DNA of 64,000 nt from Plantactinospora endophytica (GTDB lineage: Bacteria; Actinomycetota; Actinomycetes; Mycobacteriales; Micromonosporaceae): positions 62,001 through 126,000 of the forward strand of contig NZ_BONW01000001.1 of the NCBI RefSeq assembly GCF_016862915.1, written 5' to 3'. The position numbers were made by a program, and so were the translations under genes. The notes below the pieces were generated by a model. That model saw nothing but the letters and a program-made list of their open reading frames with translations, did not search any database and was not told the origin of the DNA. This document shows, one piece after another, positions 52,376-61,631 of the stretch (the stretch's first letter is position 1; each line of letters starts with the position of its first letter).

Positions 52376-53269
52376 TCAGCGCGGGATCAGGGTCAGCAGC
52401 GACGCCTCCGGTCGGCAGGCGAACCGTACCGGGGCGGTGGGGTGGGTGCCGAGGCCGGCGGAGACGTGCAGCCAGGATTCCGTCTCGGGCCAGCGGTGCA
52501 GGCCGCGGGCCATCGAGCGGGGTAGGCCGCAGTTGGTGGTCAGGGCGCCGACCAGCGGGACCCGGACCTGACCGCCGTGGGTGTGCCCGGCGAGCAGCAG
52601 CGTGAAGCCGTCGGCGGCCATCTCGTCGAGTACCCGGGGCTCGGGCGAGTGGGTGACCCCGATGGCGAGGTCGGCACCGGCAGGTACCGGCCCGGCGACC
52701 GAGGCGTAGTCGTCCCGTTCGACGTGCGGGTCGTCGACGCCGACGAGCTCGATGCTCCGACCGCCGGCCTTGATCGACGTACGCGCGTTGTTCAGGTCGT
52801 GCCAGCCCGCGCCGACCAGTACCTCCCGGAGGTCTTCGGCCGGGAGTTCGACGCCCTGCACGTACTCCCGGTCGGGCAGCAGGTAGCTGAACGGGTTCTT
52901 CCAGACCGGTCCCCGGTAGTCGTTGGAGCCGAACACGAAGGCGCCGGGGAAGTCGAGCATCGGTTGCAGTGCGCGCAGCGCCCCGGGTACCGCGTCCGGG
53001 TGCGCCAGGTTGTCCCCGGTCACCACCACCAGGTCCGGGTCGGTGGCGGCCAGCGAGGCCACCCAGGTCTGCTTGCGGCGCTGGTCGGGCATCATATGCA
53101 GGTCGGACAGGTGCAGGATGCGCAGCGGCTCGGCGTCGGTGGCGAGCACGGGTACGTCGTACCGGCGCAGGGTGAACAGGTTGCGCTCGACGAGTGAGGC
53201 GTACGCCAGGGCGGCGCCGCCCGCGACGGCCGTACCGGCGGCCAGCCGGAATAAGGTGCGCTTTCGCAT
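52376..53269 (-). CDS. Membrane-anchored metallophosphoesterase
   Basis: 297 aa from ATG 53269. N-terminal signal-anchor ([20 protein letters not shown]). Calcineurin-like motifs: [11 protein letters not shown] (DxH), [12 protein letters not shown] in [10 protein letters not shown] where the family usually has [12 protein letters not shown], and [14 protein letters not shown]. The metal ligands are otherwise complete, so it is probably active. It is exported to or faces the outside. In mycobacteria a protein of this kind lies next to ponA2. Divergent from the yqeY-like gene, 25 bp apart. Confidence 0.92.
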   Translation of the reverse strand: MRKRTLFRLAAGTAVAGGAALAYASLVERNLFTLRRYDVPVLATDAEPLRILHLSDLHMMPDQRRKQTWVASLAATDPDLVVVTGDNLAHPDAVPGALRALQPMLDFPGAFVFGSNDYRGPVWKNPFSYLLPDREYVQGVELPAEDLREVLVGAGWHDLNNARTSIKAGGRSIELVGVDDPHVERDDYASVAGPVPAGADLAIGVTHSPEPRVLDEMAADGFTLLLAGHTHGGQVRVPLVGALTTNCGLPRSMARGLHRWPETESWLHVSAGLGTHPTAPVRFACRPEASLLTLIPR

Positions 53270-53294
53270 GCCGCTCAGGGTAGTTTGACCGTCC

Positions 53295-53753
53295 ATGGGC
53301 ACCTTGAAGGACCTCCTCACCACGGACATGCGGACGGCGCTGAAGGCTCGTGACGAGCTGACCACCTCGACCCTGCGCATGGCGCTGGCGGCGATCGGTA
53401 CGGCCGAGGTCGCCGGCAAGGAGAAGCGGGAGCTGTCCGACCAGGAGGTGCTGTCGGTGCTGACCAAGGAGTCGAAGAAGCGCCGCGAGGCGGCCACCGC
53501 GTTCGGCGACGCGGGTCGGGCCGAGCAGGCGGAGCGGGAGCGGGCCGAGGGCGAGGTGCTGGACCGGTACCTGCCGAAGCAGCTCGCCGACGAGGAGCTG
53601 GCCGAGCTGGTCGCGGGGGCGCTGGCCGCCGGCGGGTTCACCGACCGTGGCCAGATGGGCCCGGCCATGAAGGCGGCCCAGGCCGCGGTGGCCGGCCGGG
53701 CCGAGGGCGGTCGGGTGGCCGCGGAGGTACGCCGGCAGCTCGGCGCCGGCTGA
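53295..53753 (+). CDS. GatB/YqeY-domain protein
   Basis: 152 aa, complete YqeY: MGTLKDLLTTDMRTALKARDELTTSTLRMALAAIGTAEV, VLTKESKKRREAATAF and LADEELAELVAGALAAGGFTDRGQMGPAMKAAQ. The domain resembles the tail of GatB (tRNA amidation) and may bind tRNA. Its role in cells remains uncertain. The start (ATG 53295) is 25 bp from the divergent phosphoesterase gene. Its stop codon lies inside the first copy of the 40-bp tandem array. Confidence 0.93.
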   Translation: MGTLKDLLTTDMRTALKARDELTTSTLRMALAAIGTAEVAGKEKRELSDQEVLSVLTKESKKRREAATAFGDAGRAEQAERERAEGEVLDRYLPKQLADEELAELVAGALAAGGFTDRGQMGPAMKAAQAAVAGRAEGGRVAAEVRRQLGAG

Positions 53754-53889
53754 CGGCCGCGCGATTCTCGACGGGCCGGTTTCGGTCGGCTGACGGCCGC
53801 GCGGCTCTCAAAGGGTCAATCTCGGCCGGCTGAGGGCCGTGCGATTCTCGACGGGTCGGTTTCGGCCGGCTGACGGCCGTGCCCGACCG
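53748..53889. repeat. 40-bp tandem repeats after the yqeY-like gene
   Basis: Three copies, GGCTGACGGCCGCGCGATTC-type units at 53748-53787, 53788-53827 and 53828-53867, plus a partial fourth to 53889. The first overlaps the stop TGA. Core word CGATTCTCGACGGG resembles the arm of the recR-side inverted repeat. Confidence 0.85.
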
Positions 53890-53976
53890 TCGACGGGGCG
53901 CGTGCGGGTTGGTCGGGTCGGTCGGGTTGGTCGGGTCGGAAACGCTCGACGGCGGCGGGCGAGACGACGGCGGACG

Positions 53977-54020
53977 GACGACGGGCGGGCTCCCCACGCA
54001 GGGGAGGCCCGCCCGTCGTC
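53977..54020. terminator. Terminator between the yqeY-like gene and PBP
   Basis: 14-bp stem GACGACGGGCGGGC (53977-53990) / GCCCGCCCGTCGTC (54007-54020), with an inner TCCCC/GGGGA pair. Serves the minus-strand PBP gene and possibly the plus-strand gene. Confidence 0.7.
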
Positions 54021-54083
54021 GTGACTCGGTCGGTGGCCGGATCGGGTCGGTGGAATGGTCCGACCCGATCCAGGCCGTCCGGC

Positions 54084-56489
54084 TCAGCGGCCGGGTGGTC
54101 GGGGCCCGCCGGGACCGTTGCCGCCGGCGGCCGGCTTCTTGCCGTTGCTGACCTCGATGCTCACCGCGCCGCCCTTGATCGTCTTTCCTTCGGGGCTGGT
54201 GCCGGCGGCGGTGCCGGCCGGGCAGTCGGAGTCGACCCGGCCGCCCAGCTCCGCTTCGAAGCCGGCGCCGTTGACCCGGGAGAGCGCGGACTGGACCGGC
54301 TGGCACTTGACGTTCGGGATGGACCGCTGGTCACCATTGACGATCTTCCCGCCGGGCGGGGTGAACTGGATCGACGGTTTGCCCTTCATGGCGTCCCGGA
54401 GCGTCTGGTAGACGGCGTGGTTGACCCCGCCCGGCTCGTTGTGGCCCATGTTCTGGGTGGTCTCGGCCCAGTCCGGGTCGGCCAGGATGCCGGCGACCGC
54501 GAGCTGCTTGGTCATCACCACCAGGGAGGCGCTCTTCTCGCTGTCGGTGGTGCCGCTCTTGCCGGCGACCGGCTTGCCGACGATGCCCCGGACGTTCCCG
54601 GCCGTACGCCCCTTGCAGCGCGAGGTCGACGAGTTGTCGCCGACCGGGCAGCGGGCCGCGTCGACGGCCGCCCGGGCCGCCTCGACCTTGATGTTCTGCG
54701 AGCAGCGCGGGTTGGCGATGTCGAGCTTGTTGCCCTCCTGGTCCCGGATCAACTGCACCGGGATCGGCTCGCAGTACTTGCCGTCGGCGGCGAGCGTGGC
54801 GTAGGCGTTGGCCAGTTCCAGCGGGGTCGTCTGGGAGACACCGAGGGTGAAGGCGCCCCAGCCGTTCGCCGACTGCTTGGTGGCGGCGAAGTTCGCGTCG
54901 TTGCTGGCCCGGAACGTGATACCCATCCGCTTCGCCGCGTCGACCACCTTGGCCGCGCCGACCCGCTCCTGGAGCGGTACGAAGTAGGTGTTCACCGACG
55001 ACCCGAACGCACTCCACATATTGTGTACGCCGGTCATGCTCGCACTGGCGTTCTTCGGGCAGTACTTGTTGGTGCCCGGGCAGGCGGCCGGGGAGCCGGG
55101 CTCGACGATGTACTTCGTCTGGGCGAACGCCTTGGAGTTGATGGTGGTCTCCAGCGGGTACCCGTTCTCCAGCGCCGCCACCACCGTGAAGATCTTGAAC
55201 GTCGAGCCGGCCTGGAAGCCGGTGATGTCGCCGCCACCGGTCAGCAGCGGGTTGGTGGTGTTCGGGTAGGTACCCCGGATTCTCTTCTTCTTTTTCGCCG
55301 GGTTCGTGCTGATCTTGTTCGCCGGCTTGTTCGGGTCGTCGAGCTTGTAGTTCCGGTTCACCGCCAGTGCGCGGACCCGCCCGGTGCCGGGCTCGACGGC
55401 CGCCACCATCATGGCTTCCTTCTTGCCGGTCTTGACGTTGCGCTCAACCGCGTCCTTGGCCGCCTTCTGGGTCTTGGCGTCGAGGGTGGTGACGACGGTG
55501 TACCCGCCGCTCTTCAGTCGCCGCTCCCGGTCGTACTGGGTACGGCCGAAGGTCTCCTGCTGCATCCACCAGCGGTAGAAGAAGTCGCAGAAGAAGCCCC
55601 AGTCGTTCTTGCCGACGTCGACGCAGCCGTTCGGGGTGCGCTTGTCCTTGACCACCAGCTTGATCGCCTTGGCCTTGGCGGCATCCTCCGGCGTGATCGC
55701 CTTGGTCTCGACCATCTGGTCGAGCACCCAGTTGCGCCGTTCGAGGGCGGCCGGGTAGCCGCTCTTGGTGGTCGGGTCGTTGTCCGAGGGGGCCTTGACC
55801 ATCCCGGCCAGCATCGCCGCCTCTTCGAGCTTCAGGTTCTTCGGGTGCTTGCCGAAGTAGACCTGGCTGGCGGCGAAGATGCCGTACGCGCCGTTGCCGA
55901 ACGGGGCGATGTTGAGGTAGCCCTCGAGGATCTCGTCCTTGCTCAGGTCGGCGTCGAGTTGCAGGGCGTACCGCATCTCGCGCAGTTTCCGGGCGCTGGT
56001 GTCCTCAGTGGCCGCCACGACGTCCTGCGGATGTGTCGCCGAGTAGGCGATGGTGAGCCGGACGTACTGCATGGTGAGGGTGGAGGCGCCCTGGGTGGTG
56101 ACACCGGCCTGGTTGTTCGCCACGAACGCCCGGGCGACGCCGTTGACGTCGACGCCGTTGTGCTCGTAGAAACGCTTGTCCTCGGCGGCGATCAGGGCCT
56201 GGCCCACCACCGGTGCCACGTCCTTGAGCGGCACGTCCCGCCGGTTCTCGTCGTACATCGTGGCGAGTGGGGTCTTGCCGTCCGAGGCGTAGAGGTAGCT
56301 GATCTGCGGAGCCTTCTTGACTGTCAGCTCGGTGGGCAGCTTGTCGAACGTCTCCGAGCCGGCCTTGGCGGCCAGCCCGGACATCGCCACTGCGGGGAAT
56401 GCGGCCGCGGCTACCACCACGCCGGCCAGCAGCCCACAGATCAGCAGCGACGCGGCGTTCGTGAAGACATTGTGGTCACGCTTCCGCAT
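54084..56489 (-). CDS. Class A penicillin-binding protein (PonA2-type)
   Basis: 801 aa from ATG 56489, with GAGGTGA at good spacing; GTG 56498 is also in frame. One N-terminal membrane helix (~17-40), then GT51 glycosyltransferase (LIAAEDKRFYEHNGVDVNGVARA, QGASTLTMQYVR, LEGYLNIAPFGNGAYGIFAA). Transpeptidase: active-site STFK (SxxK), SSVN (SxN), KSGTT (KTG-like, KSG). Polymerises and cross-links peptidoglycan. The C-terminus is Gly/Pro/Lys-rich, without PASTA repeats. Same genomic company as mycobacterial ponA2. Divergent from the WhiB gene. Confidence 0.95.
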   Translation of the reverse strand: MRKRDHNVFTNAASLLICGLLAGVVVAAAAFPAVAMSGLAAKAGSETFDKLPTELTVKKAPQISYLYASDGKTPLATMYDENRRDVPLKDVAPVVGQALIAAEDKRFYEHNGVDVNGVARAFVANNQAGVTTQGASTLTMQYVRLTIAYSATHPQDVVAATEDTSARKLREMRYALQLDADLSKDEILEGYLNIAPFGNGAYGIFAASQVYFGKHPKNLKLEEAAMLAGMVKAPSDNDPTTKSGYPAALERRNWVLDQMVETKAITPEDAAKAKAIKLVVKDKRTPNGCVDVGKNDWGFFCDFFYRWWMQQETFGRTQYDRERRLKSGGYTVVTTLDAKTQKAAKDAVERNVKTGKKEAMMVAAVEPGTGRVRALAVNRNYKLDDPNKPANKISTNPAKKKKRIRGTYPNTTNPLLTGGGDITGFQAGSTFKIFTVVAALENGYPLETTINSKAFAQTKYIVEPGSPAACPGTNKYCPKNASASMTGVHNMWSAFGSSVNTYFVPLQERVGAAKVVDAAKRMGITFRASNDANFAATKQSANGWGAFTLGVSQTTPLELANAYATLAADGKYCEPIPVQLIRDQEGNKLDIANPRCSQNIKVEAARAAVDAARCPVGDNSSTSRCKGRTAGNVRGIVGKPVAGKSGTTDSEKSASLVVMTKQLAVAGILADPDWAETTQNMGHNEPGGVNHAVYQTLRDAMKGKPSIQFTPPGGKIVNGDQRSIPNVKCQPVQSALSRVNGAGFEAELGGRVDSDCPAGTAAGTSPEGKTIKGGAVSIEVSNGKKPAAGGNGPGGPRPPGR

Positions 56490-56896
56490 CCAGGTCACCT
56501 CGACAGGGTACGTGAGTCAGCACAGCGGTCGCGCCCTGCGTACTTTCCCCATTTCCTGCGGGCGCTGGCCTCGTTGTGTTAAACGCACGACCCCTGGTGT
56601 GCGGTTGCGGGCTCCTGCTGCCGAGTCTCCTCCCTCCGGGAAGTCTCCGCAGCGTTTTCGCTGATCGCCGCCGGGTAGTCAGGGCCGGATTGCCGGACGA
56701 AGGGCCAGGAAATGTCCGGGTTGACGGATTTGGCTGACAACGTTGCGTAATCAGTTGACTACAGAGCATGATGGTCGAGCGAGAGAAACGCATGTCGTCC
56801 GTGGTGCCCGGGGGAGGGCGGCACGGGTGGCCGGGGGGTTATCGCCGGCTGACCGGCTCTGGTCGGTAGCGGGACAGCAAGGGGGGACAGGAACAG
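56490..56896. other. 407-bp divergent region between PBP and WhiB genes
   Basis: No gene seen. AT-richer spots at 56575-56590 and 56715-56770 (for example TTGACGGATTTGGCTGAC at 56721 and TTGACTACAGAGC at 56755) are candidate -35 regions for the WhiB promoter. GGGGGGACAGGAACAG precedes the WhiB ATG. A WhiB-regulated promoter would be expected to sit here, but no box is assigned. Confidence 0.45.
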
Positions 56897-57193
56897 ATGG
56901 GCATGGTCACAGATTGGCCCACGTTGGCAGCGTGTCAGAACGGTGATCCGGACGCGCTGTTCGTACAGGGCGCGGAACAGAACGTGGCGAAGCGGATCTG
57001 CCGCAGCTGCCCGGTGCGGTACGAGTGCCTGGCCGACGCGCTCGACAACCGTATCGAGTTCGGCGTCTGGGGCGGCATGACCGAGCGGGAGCGCCGCGCG
57101 CTGCTGCGTCGGCACCCGCAGGTCGCGAGCTGGCGCAAGATGTTCGAGGCCGCCTTGAAGAACAAGGACAAGGTCCTGGTCAACGCCGGCTGA
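56897..57193 (+). CDS. WhiB-family Fe-S regulator (WhiB4/WblA-like)
   Basis: 98 aa. Four conserved Cys (13, 35, 38, 44), the C-x2-C-x5-C pattern binding a [4Fe-4S] cluster, and GVWGG (56-60) at the turn before the basic C-terminal helix ERERRALLRRHPQVASWRK. Family members act with sigma factors at promoters in response to oxidants or NO. Placement beside ArsA-like ATPases and PonA2-type PBP equals the whiB4 locus of mycobacteria and the wblA locus of streptomycetes. Overlaps the convergent ATPase gene by 14 bp. Confidence 0.93.
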   Translation: MGMVTDWPTLAACQNGDPDALFVQGAEQNVAKRICRSCPVRYECLADALDNRIEFGVWGGMTERERRALLRRHPQVASWRKMFEAALKNKDKVLVNAG

Positions 57194-58328
57194 TCGCGGC
57201 ACCTATCGTGCGCAGCCCGTCGACGTCGTGCACGTCGGCGGGCTGAGCCGTCACCGCCACCGTCGGTACCGCCGGGAAGGCGTCGGTGAAGACCCGGGCG
57301 ACCCGGCGCTCCCGCGCCGCCTGCTGGGTCAGCGCGGCGTGCGCCAACAGGGTCTCCACGGTCGCCGCGTGCCCGCCCAGTTCCACCAGTCGCTCGGCCG
57401 CGGCCAGGCTCTCGGCGGCGGTGGGCCGCTCCACCGCCGGCCGGTGCACCCGGTTGAGCACCAGCCCGGCCAGCGGCATCCGCTCCTGGCCGAGCCGGCC
57501 CGCGAAGTACGCCGCCTCCCGGACCGCGTCCGGTTCCGGCACCGCGACCAGCAGGAAGGCCGTCTCCCGCGCCTGGAGCACCCGGTACGTCTGCTCGGCC
57601 CGCTGCCGGAAGCCCCCGAACATCGAGTCCAGCGCCGCCACGAAGCCGGACAGGTCAGTGAGCAACTGGGCGCCCAGCACCTTCTGCACCACCCGGGAGA
57701 ACATCCCGAACGAGGCGGTGACCAGGCTGAACATGCTCCGCCCACCGCTGCGGGCCGGTGCCAGCAGCAGTCGCAGCATCCGACCGTCGAGGAACCGGGA
57801 GAGCCGGGCCGGCGCGTCGAGGAAGTCGAGGGCCGACCGGGACGGCGGGGTGTCGACCACGATCAGGTCCCACTCGTCCCGGGCGTGCAACTGGCCCAGC
57901 TTCTCCATCGCCATGTATTCCTGGGTACCGGCGAAGGTGGAACTCATCGCCTGGTAGAACGGGTTCGCGAAGATCTCCGCCGCCTTCGCCGGATCGGTGT
58001 GCGCGAGCACCACGTCGTCGAAGGTGCGCTTCATGTCCAGCATCATGGCGTGCAGTTCGCCGCCGCTGGTCTCGACGTCGATCCCCTTGACCTGCCGTGG
58101 GGTGTTGTCGAGCTCACTGAGCCCGAGCGACTGGGCCAGCCGCCGGGCCGGGTCGATGGTGAGCACCACCGTACGCCGGCCGTGCCGCTCGGCGGCCCGG
58201 AGCGCGAGCGCTGCCGCGGTGGTGGTCTTGCCCACCCCACCCGCGCCACAGCAGACCACGATCCGCACGCCGGGATCGGCGAGGATCTGGTCGATGTCCA
58301 GCTCCGGTGCTGGGTGATCGGGACGCAC
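57180..58328 (-). CDS. ArsA/GET3-like ATPase 1
   Basis: About 382 aa from GTG 58328 (TTG 58331 possible). Deviant Walker A GAGGVGKTTT (residues ~29-37), switch VLTIDPARRLAQSLGLSELDNTPR, signature VVDTPPSRSALDFLD. SRC: anion-transporting ATPase fold as in ArsA; most of the arsenical Cys triad is absent, so metal-arsenic efflux is not implied. Mycobacterial homologues next to whiB4 form a pair that responds to redox and aids detoxification. Pairs with the following (58462) ATPase, probably as a heteromer. Confidence 0.9.
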   Translation of the reverse strand: MRPDHPAPELDIDQILADPGVRIVVCCGAGGVGKTTTAAALALRAAERHGRRTVVLTIDPARRLAQSLGLSELDNTPRQVKGIDVETSGGELHAMMLDMKRTFDDVVLAHTDPAKAAEIFANPFYQAMSSTFAGTQEYMAMEKLGQLHARDEWDLIVVDTPPSRSALDFLDAPARLSRFLDGRMLRLLLAPARSGGRSMFSLVTASFGMFSRVVQKVLGAQLLTDLSGFVAALDSMFGGFRQRAEQTYRVLQARETAFLLVAVPEPDAVREAAYFAGRLGQERMPLAGLVLNRVHRPAVERPTAAESLAAAERLVELGGHAATVETLLAHAALTQQAARERRVARVFTDAFPAVPTVAVTAQPADVHDVDGLRTIGAAISRR

Positions 58329-58461
58329 CAACCGAGCGTATCGGGACAGCGCGGCGCCGACGGCGTGGTGGCGCTCAGGTGTGAGTCAATCGGCTGTACG
58401 TCGAGCGGTCCTGCCGGCCGGTCGGGCGTCGGTTGGGTGTGCGGCGGGCCGGCGGTGGGCG

Positions 58462-59451
58462 TCAGCCGGCGGCCAGCAGCGAGTCGGCGATCAGGTCCAG
58501 ACCGGTCCGGTCCACTCCTTCGGTCAACAGCGGCAGTTCCACCAGGGGCAGCCCGAGTTCGAACAGGTCGGCGCGGAGCGACTCCTCCAGCTCCCGCCGG
58601 ACGAGCTGGTCGCGGGCCTCCGCGTGCAGGCCGGCGACCATCGCCTTGTCGGTCGGCAGGCCGGCGGCGGCCAGGCCCCGGCGAAGCTCCGCCTGGGTGA
58701 CCTTGCCGGCCAGCAGCGCCGGCCGGGTGGCGTTCAGGATCAGCCGGCCGACCGGGATCCGCAGGGCGTTGAGGTCGGTGATCGCGTCGATCGTCTCCTG
58801 GACCGGCATCTCCTCCAACAGCGTGACCACGTGTACGGCGGTCATCGGCGAGCGGAGCAGCGCCGCCACCCCTTCGCTCTGGGTCTTGATCGGGCCGACC
58901 TTGGCCAGCCGGGCGGTCTCCGCCGTGACGTTGAGGAACCGGCCGATCCGACCGGTCGGCGGGGCGTCCAGCACCACCGCGTCGTACACCCGGCGCTTGT
59001 CGGCGGTCCGGGTGGTGGCCTCCTTGACCTTGCCGGTGAGGAGTACGTCACGCAGCCCCGGGGCGATCGTGGTGGCGAAGTCGATCGCGCCGAGCTTGCG
59101 CAGGGCCCGGCCGGCCGCGCCGAGCTTGTAGAACATGTCGAGGTACTCGAGGAGCGCCTCCTCGGAGTCGACGGCCAGCGCGCGTACCTCCCCGCCGCCG
59201 CGCGCGGTCGCGATCGAGCGTTCCTCGTACGGCAGCGGGTCGGTGCCGAAGAGCTGGGCGATCCCCTGCCGGCTCTCCACCTCCACCAGCAGGGTACGGC
59301 GACCACCGCTGGCCAGCGCCAACGCCAGCGCGGCGGCGACCGTGGTCTTGCCGGTCCCGCCCTTACCGGTGATCACGTGCAGCCGGGCCGGCCACCGGGC
59401 ACCCGCCCGGTCGGCGTCCGCCCGCTCGTCCGACTCCTCGCCCGCTCGCAT
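58462..59451 (-). CDS. ArsA/GET3-like ATPase 2
   Basis: 329 aa. Walker A TGKGGTGKTTV (~28-38), LLVEVESRQGIAQLFG, VVLDAPPTGRIGRFLNVT. It lies upstream of the other ATPase on the same strand with a 134-bp gap. Two ATPases in tandem match the Rv3679-Rv3680 arrangement beside whiB4 in M. tuberculosis. Cytoplasmic; ATP-driven conformational change is shared with the GET3/ArsA family, the cargo is unknown. Confidence 0.92.
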   Translation of the reverse strand: MRAGEESDERADADRAGARWPARLHVITGKGGTGKTTVAAALALALASGGRRTLLVEVESRQGIAQLFGTDPLPYEERSIATARGGGEVRALAVDSEEALLEYLDMFYKLGAAGRALRKLGAIDFATTIAPGLRDVLLTGKVKEATTRTADKRRVYDAVVLDAPPTGRIGRFLNVTAETARLAKVGPIKTQSEGVAALLRSPMTAVHVVTLLEEMPVQETIDAITDLNALRIPVGRLILNATRPALLAGKVTQAELRRGLAAAGLPTDKAMVAGLHAEARDQLVRRELEESLRADLFELGLPLVELPLLTEGVDRTGLDLIADSLLAAG

Positions 59452-59477
59452 CTTCCGAGCCTAACCAGCCCGGCCGG

Positions 59478-60656
59478 TCAGATGACGTCGCAGACCCACC
59501 AGCCGCTGTCGGCGACCACCACGAAGGCCAACTGCTGGTCCACCGATCGCTCGTCAGCGGTCGTCATGGTCAGCCGGGTCGACACCAGCGCCCGTTCCTT
59601 GTCCTGCTCGTCGACCTTCGGCGTGGTCCACCGGAACCGCGCCGTGTCGTACCGCCCGGCGGAATCCGCCACCTCCTGGATCTTGGCGGCGATCTGCTCG
59701 CCGTCCCGAGCGGCCGGGCAGACCAGGCCGGTCGCCCGGTCGGCGTCCCGTTCGGTGTAGACCGCCGTCAGGAACTCGTCCACCGCCACGACCGGATCGG
59801 TGGCCCCCGCGCCCCGCTCCGCGCCTCGGAGCACCAGGAAGGCGGAGACCCCGCCGACCACGCAGAGCAGCAGTACCCCGACCAGCGCGACCGAGGCGAT
59901 GACCAGGCCACGCCGCTTCTTCGACGGCGCGACTGCCCCCGTCGCCGGGTACCCGGCCGCTCCCGGCGGTACCGGATAGCCGGGCGGTACCGGCGGTATC
60001 GGGTAGCCGGGCGGTCCCGGATAGCCGGGTGGCACCGGGGCGCCCGGCCCGGGCTGGTCGGGGTGGTGACCGCCCGGACCGGGCTGTCCCGGGATCGGCT
60101 GGCCCGGTCCCGGCGGACCGGATCCGGGCGGCGCCGACGTCGGCGGCCCGTAACCGGGTGCTGCCGAGGTTGGTGGAGCGTGGCCAGGTGCTGCCGAGAA
60201 GGGTGGTGCGGAGGTCGGCGGTGTGGAGAACGGTGGTGCGGAGGTCGGTGGCGCCCAGGGCGACTGCTCGGTCGGCACCGGCGGCACGGGTCCGTCGGCC
60301 GGAGCGGCTGTCTCGGCCGGGCCAGCCTCGGTGCCGAACGCTGCCGTGATTTCCGAGGCGGCTGTGTCGGACAGGGCCGTCGTGTCCTGTGGGGCGTCCT
60401 GGACCGGAGAGCCGGCCGGGGTGTGGCTGGCCGGGAGGTCGGCCGGCTCGTCGCTGGCCGGAGAGTCGGCCGGGTTGGCTTCGGACGAGGCGTCGGTCGG
60501 GGTGTGGCTGGCCGGGGGATCGGCCGGCTCGTCCTGAACCCGGGCGTCGGCCGGCTCGTCCTGGGGTGGGAGGCCGGGCGGGTCGGATGGGTTGGTCGAC
60601 GGGGAGGGCTCGGCCGGCGGGTGGGTGGGTTCGTCGCCGTCGGTCGGTTGCCTCAT
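59478..60656 (-). CDS. Proline-rich membrane protein with extracytoplasmic domain
   Basis: 392 aa. Residues 1-245 are low-complexity: Asp/Pro/Ala/Thr-rich, then repeated PPTSAPP(F/G)-type motifs and (G/P)YPxPP repeats. One membrane helix (GLVIASVALVGVLLLCVVGGVSAFLVL, ~262-284) follows KKRR, so the tail is likely outside. The ~110-residue C-terminal domain (VVAVDEFLTAVYTERDADRATGLVCPAARD, AFVVVADSGWWVCDVI) resembles the DUF4878/NTF2-like folds of actinobacterial lipoproteins, with two Cys. Function unknown; a common arrangement next to peptidoglycan genes. Confidence 0.8.
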   Translation of the reverse strand: MRQPTDGDEPTHPPAEPSPSTNPSDPPGLPPQDEPADARVQDEPADPPASHTPTDASSEANPADSPASDEPADLPASHTPAGSPVQDAPQDTTALSDTAASEITAAFGTEAGPAETAAPADGPVPPVPTEQSPWAPPTSAPPFSTPPTSAPPFSAAPGHAPPTSAAPGYGPPTSAPPGSGPPGPGQPIPGQPGPGGHHPDQPGPGAPVPPGYPGPPGYPIPPVPPGYPVPPGAAGYPATGAVAPSKKRRGLVIASVALVGVLLLCVVGGVSAFLVLRGAERGAGATDPVVAVDEFLTAVYTERDADRATGLVCPAARDGEQIAAKIQEVADSAGRYDTARFRWTTPKVDEQDKERALVSTRLTMTTADERSVDQQLAFVVVADSGWWVCDVI

Positions 60657-60918
60657 GCTGTCCCCAATCCCCGCAGGGCCCCGATGCGGTGGTCAAGGCG
60701 CCGGCCGGCGGGTCGGGAGGGCTGGCGTGGTCCGTGGACGTGGCGGAGGAGCATGGTGACCCGCCCCGGCGAGGGTATCCCGGGCGGGCCATCCGGAGCA
60801 GCCACGGTCGGGCGTACGGGGGGCGCCGCCGGAAACCGGATCGGGAGGCGTACGCATGTCGTCGGGGCGGCAGCCGTAGGCTGTCGCCGACTACTCCGAG
60901 ACGAGGAGACCTCTAGCG

Positions 60919-61074
60919 ATGCAGAAGTGGGAGTACGCCACGGTGCCGCTGCTCACGCACGCCACCAAGCAGATTCTCGACAACTGGGGCGAGGACGGCT
61001 GGGAACTGGTGGCGGTGATACCCGGCCCGAACCCGGAGCAGCTCGTCGCGTACCTCAAGCGGGCCAAGTCGTGA
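60919..61074 (+). CDS. DUF4177-like small protein
   Basis: 51 aa. MQKWEYATVPLLTHATKQILDNWGEDGWELVAVIPGP pattern (aromatic start, GxxGWELV core) is the DUF4177 signature. GAGGAG precedes at 60903. Its stop overlaps the next gene's GTG (GTGA). A same-size small gene lies in the same place in mycobacteria (Rv3678A). Role unknown. Confidence 0.9.
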   Translation: MQKWEYATVPLLTHATKQILDNWGEDGWELVAVIPGPNPEQLVAYLKRAKS

Positions 61075-61532
61075 CCGCTGGTCCACACGCCAAGATCGCC
61101 GAGCTGGGCCTGGCGCTGCCCGAGGTGGTGGCCCCGCTGGCGGACTACGTACCGGCCGTGCAGTCCGGTCGGCAGGTGTACGTCTCCGGTCAGTTGCCGT
61201 TCTCCGAGGGCAAACTGCTGGCCACCGGCAAGGTCGGCGCGGGTGTCTCCGCCGAGCAGGCCAAGGACCTGGCCGCGCGGTGCGCGCTCAACGCCCTGGC
61301 CGCGATCGACGCGCTGGTCGGCCTGGAGACCGTGGTCAAGATCGTCAAGGTGACCGGTTTTGTGGCCTCGGCCGACGGGTTCACCGGCCAGCCCGGCGTG
61401 GTCAACGGCGCCTCGGAACTCTTCGGCACCGTGTTCGGCGAGGCAGGTCGGCACGCCCGCAGCGCGGTCGGGGTCGCCGAACTGCCGCTGGGCGCACCGG
61501 TCGAGGTCGAAGTCATCGTCGAGGTGGCCTGA
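61071..61532 (+). CDS. RidA-family protein
   Basis: 153 aa from GTG 61071, overlapping the previous stop by 4 bp. Starts AKIAELGLALPEVVAPLADYVPAVQSGRQVYVSGQLPF, then VVKIVKVTGFVASADGFTGQPGVVNGASELFGTVFGEAGRHARSAVGVAELPLGAPVEVE (quoted as shorter parts of the pattern). The fold deaminates reactive enamine/imine intermediates; the conserved Arg in HARSAVGVAELP is present. Here encoded with DUF4177 and MBL genes, the Rv3678c position. Confidence 0.93.
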   Translation: MTAGPHAKIAELGLALPEVVAPLADYVPAVQSGRQVYVSGQLPFSEGKLLATGKVGAGVSAEQAKDLAARCALNALAAIDALVGLETVVKIVKVTGFVASADGFTGQPGVVNGASELFGTVFGEAGRHARSAVGVAELPLGAPVEVEVIVEVA

Positions 61533-61631
61533 GCCGTACCGAACCGGGCCGAGGGCGGCGGCGACGGTCTGTTCGACCGGCGACACCGGCAGGTCACGGT
61601 CCTGTCGTCTGCGGGTCGTACCATCTCAGCC

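Noticed and set aside
57180-59451. Two ArsA-like ATPases as an arsenic efflux system
   Set aside because: No ArsB or arsenate reductase is present, and the context is the whiB4-ponA2 block.
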